Of a DNA stretch of 64,000 bases, positions 62,236-64,000 are shown one piece after another. Positions within the stretch are counted from its first letter, which is position 1. Every line of letters starts with the position of its first letter. Origin of the DNA: Lysobacter sp036697405 (GTDB lineage Bacteria; Pseudomonadota; Gammaproteobacteria; Xanthomonadales; Xanthomonadaceae); NCBI RefSeq assembly GCF_036697405.1, contig NZ_JBAHWA010000004.1, positions 1 through 64,000 of the forward strand. The letters are read 5' to 3'. Made by a program: the position numbers and the translations under genes. The notes beneath the pieces were generated by a model. The model searched no databases, was not told where the DNA came from, and saw only the letters and a list, made by a program, of their open reading frames with translations.

Positions 62236-64000
62236 GTGATCCCGCGCCGCCGCCAACTGCACACCGCCTTGTGGATCGCCCTGATCCTGGCCGTCATGCT
62301 GCTGTCGATGCTGGTCGCCGGCCGCATCGCCTACCAGCGCGCGCTGCAGGCGCAGGCAGCGGAAGCCCGCGCCCTGCTGGCCCAGCGCGCGCAGGCCCTG
62401 GAACAGCACATCGACCGCTACCGCATCATGCCGGCGGTGCTGTCGCTGGATCCGCAGCTCAAGGCCACCCTGCTCGATCCGCAGGACCAGGCCCAGCGCC
62501 AGCGCGCCAACGAACGCCTGGTGCAACTGAATTTCGCCAACCGCACCAGCACCCTGACCCTGATCGACCGCGACGGCGTCGGCGTCGCCGCCAGCAACTG
62601 GACCCTGCCCAACAGCAACGTCGGCCACTCCTACGCGTTCCGCCCCTATTTCCAACTGGCGATGGCGCGCGGCAGCGGCGAGTTCTACGCGATCGGCGTG
62701 ACCACCCAGCGCCCGGGCCACTTCATCGCGCGCGCGGTGCGCGACGCCCAGGGCCGCGCGATCGGCGCGGTCGCGGTGAAGGTGGTGCTGGACGATATCC
62801 AATCGGACTGGAGCGAACGCGGCGACCTGGTCCTGCTCAGCGACGCCAACGGCATCGTGTTCCTGACCGGACGGCCGGAATGGCGCTATCGCCGGCTCGC
62901 GCCGCTGAACGCCGCCCAGCGCGAGCACCTGCAACGCACCCAGCAGTACCGCGGCCAGCGCCTGCAGCCGGTCGCGATCGCTCAGCAGCGCGCGCTGGGC
63001 GGCGACGCGCGGGTGGTGCGCGTGCGCGAATTCGGCGGCCGCCGCGACCTGGTCTGGCAGTCGCTGAGCCTCAAGCGCGAAGGCTGGACCCTGCACCTGC
63101 TGCGCGACGCAGGCCCCAGCGTGCGCGCGGCCTGGATCGCGCGCGCGGTCGCCGCCGGCGCCTGGCTGCTGCTGGTGTCGCTGGCGCTGCTGCTGTGGCA
63201 GCGCCACCGCATCGCGCGCCTGCGCCTGCGCAGCCGCCAGGAACTGGAGCAGATGGTGGAACAGCACGCGCAGGCCCTGCGCACCGCCCAGGACGGCGTG
63301 GTCCAGGCCGCGCACCGCGCCAGCATCGGCGAAGGCCAGAGCCTGGAGCATCTGCCGCAGGGCGTGAGCGTGGTCGACGCGCAACTGCGCCTGGTGGCCT
63401 GGAACCAGCGCTACGCCGAACTGTTCCGCTATCCGCCAGAGCTGCTGCAGGTCGGGCGCCCGATCGAGGATCTGATCCGCTACAACGCGCGCCGCGGCCT
63501 GCTGGGCGACGATCCGGAGGAGGCAATCCGGCGCCGGCTCGAACACCTGCAGCGCGCCCAGCCCTATCTGCACGAACGCGAGCGCGCCGACGGCACCGTG
63601 ATCGAGATCCGCGGCAATCCCATGCCCGACGGCGGCTTCGTCACCAGTTACGCCGACATCACCGCCTACAAGCAGGCCGCGCGCGACCTGCGCACGCTCG
63701 CCGACAGCCTGGAGCGCCGCATCGAGGAGCGCACCGGCGACCTGCGCGAGGCCAAGGGCGAGGCCGAACGCGCCAACCGCTCCAAGACCCGCTTCGTCGC
63801 CGCCGCCGTGCACGACCTGCTGCAACCCTTGAACGCCGCGCGCATGTACCTGTCCTCGCTGCGCCGGCGCGTCGACGGCGAGGGCGTGGAACTGGTCGAG
63901 CACATCGACGCGGCGCTGTCGGCGCAGGACGACATCCTGGCCAGCCTGCTGGATATCGCGCGCCTGGAATCGGGCGCCCTGCAGGTGCGGCGCGGCGCGT
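62236..64000 (+). CDS. Sensor histidine kinase (partial, runs off the window)
   Basis: At least 588 codons from GTG 62236. One TM helix (~10–28), a ~270-residue periplasmic sensor with dCache-like features (ALEQHIDRYRIMPAVLSL; NSNVGHSYAFRPYF; RDAQGRAIGAVAVKV), TM2 (~302–322), coiled coil, a PAS-7 domain (~368–485, LEHLPQGVSVVDAQLRLVAW), coiled coil, then the phospho-acceptor region VHDLLQPLNAARMYL with His526. The sensor resembles DctB-type dicarboxylate sensors, while the kinase core is the NahK/ErcS-like type. Probably controls the kgtP–dctA–porin genes upstream. The catalytic ATPase and any receiver lie outside. Confidence 0.85.
   Translation, partial: MIPRRRQLHTALWIALILAVMLLSMLVAGRIAYQRALQAQAAEARALLAQRAQALEQHIDRYRIMPAVLSLDPQLKATLLDPQDQAQRQRANERLVQLNFANRTSTLTLIDRDGVGVAASNWTLPNSNVGHSYAFRPYFQLAMARGSGEFYAIGVTTQRPGHFIARAVRDAQGRAIGAVAVKVVLDDIQSDWSERGDLVLLSDANGIVFLTGRPEWRYRRLAPLNAAQREHLQRTQQYRGQRLQPVAIAQQRALGGDARVVRVREFGGRRDLVWQSLSLKREGWTLHLLRDAGPSVRAAWIARAVAAGAWLLLVSLALLLWQRHRIARLRLRSRQELEQMVEQHAQALRTAQDGVVQAAHRASIGEGQSLEHLPQGVSVVDAQLRLVAWNQRYAELFRYPPELLQVGRPIEDLIRYNARRGLLGDDPEEAIRRRLEHLQRAQPYLHERERADGTVIEIRGNPMPDGGFVTSYADITAYKQAARDLRTLADSLERRIEERTGDLREAKGEAERANRSKTRFVAAAVHDLLQPLNAARMYLSSLRRRVDGEGVELVEHIDAALSAQDDILASLLDIARLESGALQVRRGA

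Overview
The window is about 64 kb of very GC-rich DNA with gene content and synteny typical of the Xanthomonadaceae. Features supporting this are folC–dedD–cvpA–purF, gltX–zur, two S46 dipeptidyl-peptidases, paired OmpA proteins, DUF6289 peptides, and TonB receptors. The intergenic repeats look like those of Lysobacter, so a Lysobacter-like chromosome is my inference; no 16S or tRNA gene is present to confirm it. I found no prophage, insertion sequence, CRISPR array or tRNA. About 55 protein genes are supported.

Layout. 0.4–5.7 kb: ribosomal protein THX, then a zinc-homeostasis locus (MerC-like protein divergent from a ZnuD-like TonB receptor across a Zur-box-like palindrome), a MarR–MFS pair, and zur itself downstream of gltX. 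7.3–13.4 kb: lpxH, a second TonB receptor, a PI-PLC/ricin-B protein and a DUF455 protein. 13.5–19.4 kb: purF, cvpA, dedD, a DUF2167 gene and folC, all on the minus strand. 19.5–22.2 kb: a TonB-like protein, and serA followed by a tightly coupled histidine phosphatase. 22.5–27.8 kb: two DUF6289 peptides and two S46 peptidases. 28–30.3 kb: threonine catabolism (tdh, kbl). 30.4–33.5 kb: small secreted proteins around an rRNA pseudouridine synthase. 33.7–36.1 kb: two nearly identical OmpA genes. 36.3–38.7 kb: prpD and a DODA-type dioxygenase. 38.9–44.8 kb: a LysR regulator divergent from a run of MFS, aldo/keto reductase, SDR, MDR-type oxidoreductase and LysE exporter. 44.9–49.5 kb: an EF-G paralogue with an elaborate leader, divergent from fadH. 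49.9–52.3 kb: a SleB-type hydrolase, a GST and a dense repeat block. 52.6–57.8 kb: prpC, prpB, a SUFU-domain gene and prpE. 58.2 kb to the end: kgtP, dctA, a phosphate-selective-type porin and a sensor kinase cut by the window edge.

How the genes work together. Zur should control the divergent zinc pair. Prp enzymes activate propionate and run the methylcitrate cycle, although prpD lies 15 kb from prpBC. KgtP, DctA, the porin and the kinase look like a dicarboxylate uptake and sensing unit. S46 peptidases plus Tdh/Kbl fit a proteolytic, amino-acid-using lifestyle.

The most interesting signal is the 370-nt leader of the EF-G paralogue (about 47.3 to 46.9 kb, minus strand). It has a promoter, a 32-codon leader ORF, a GNRA-capped stem, a mutually exclusive antiterminator, an intrinsic terminator before the gene, and then a second 9-codon ORF ending exactly at another hairpin. 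This is the architecture of ribosome-mediated attenuation, here apparently attached to a translation factor. Intergenic DNA also carries a rich family of REP-like and composite inverted repeats.
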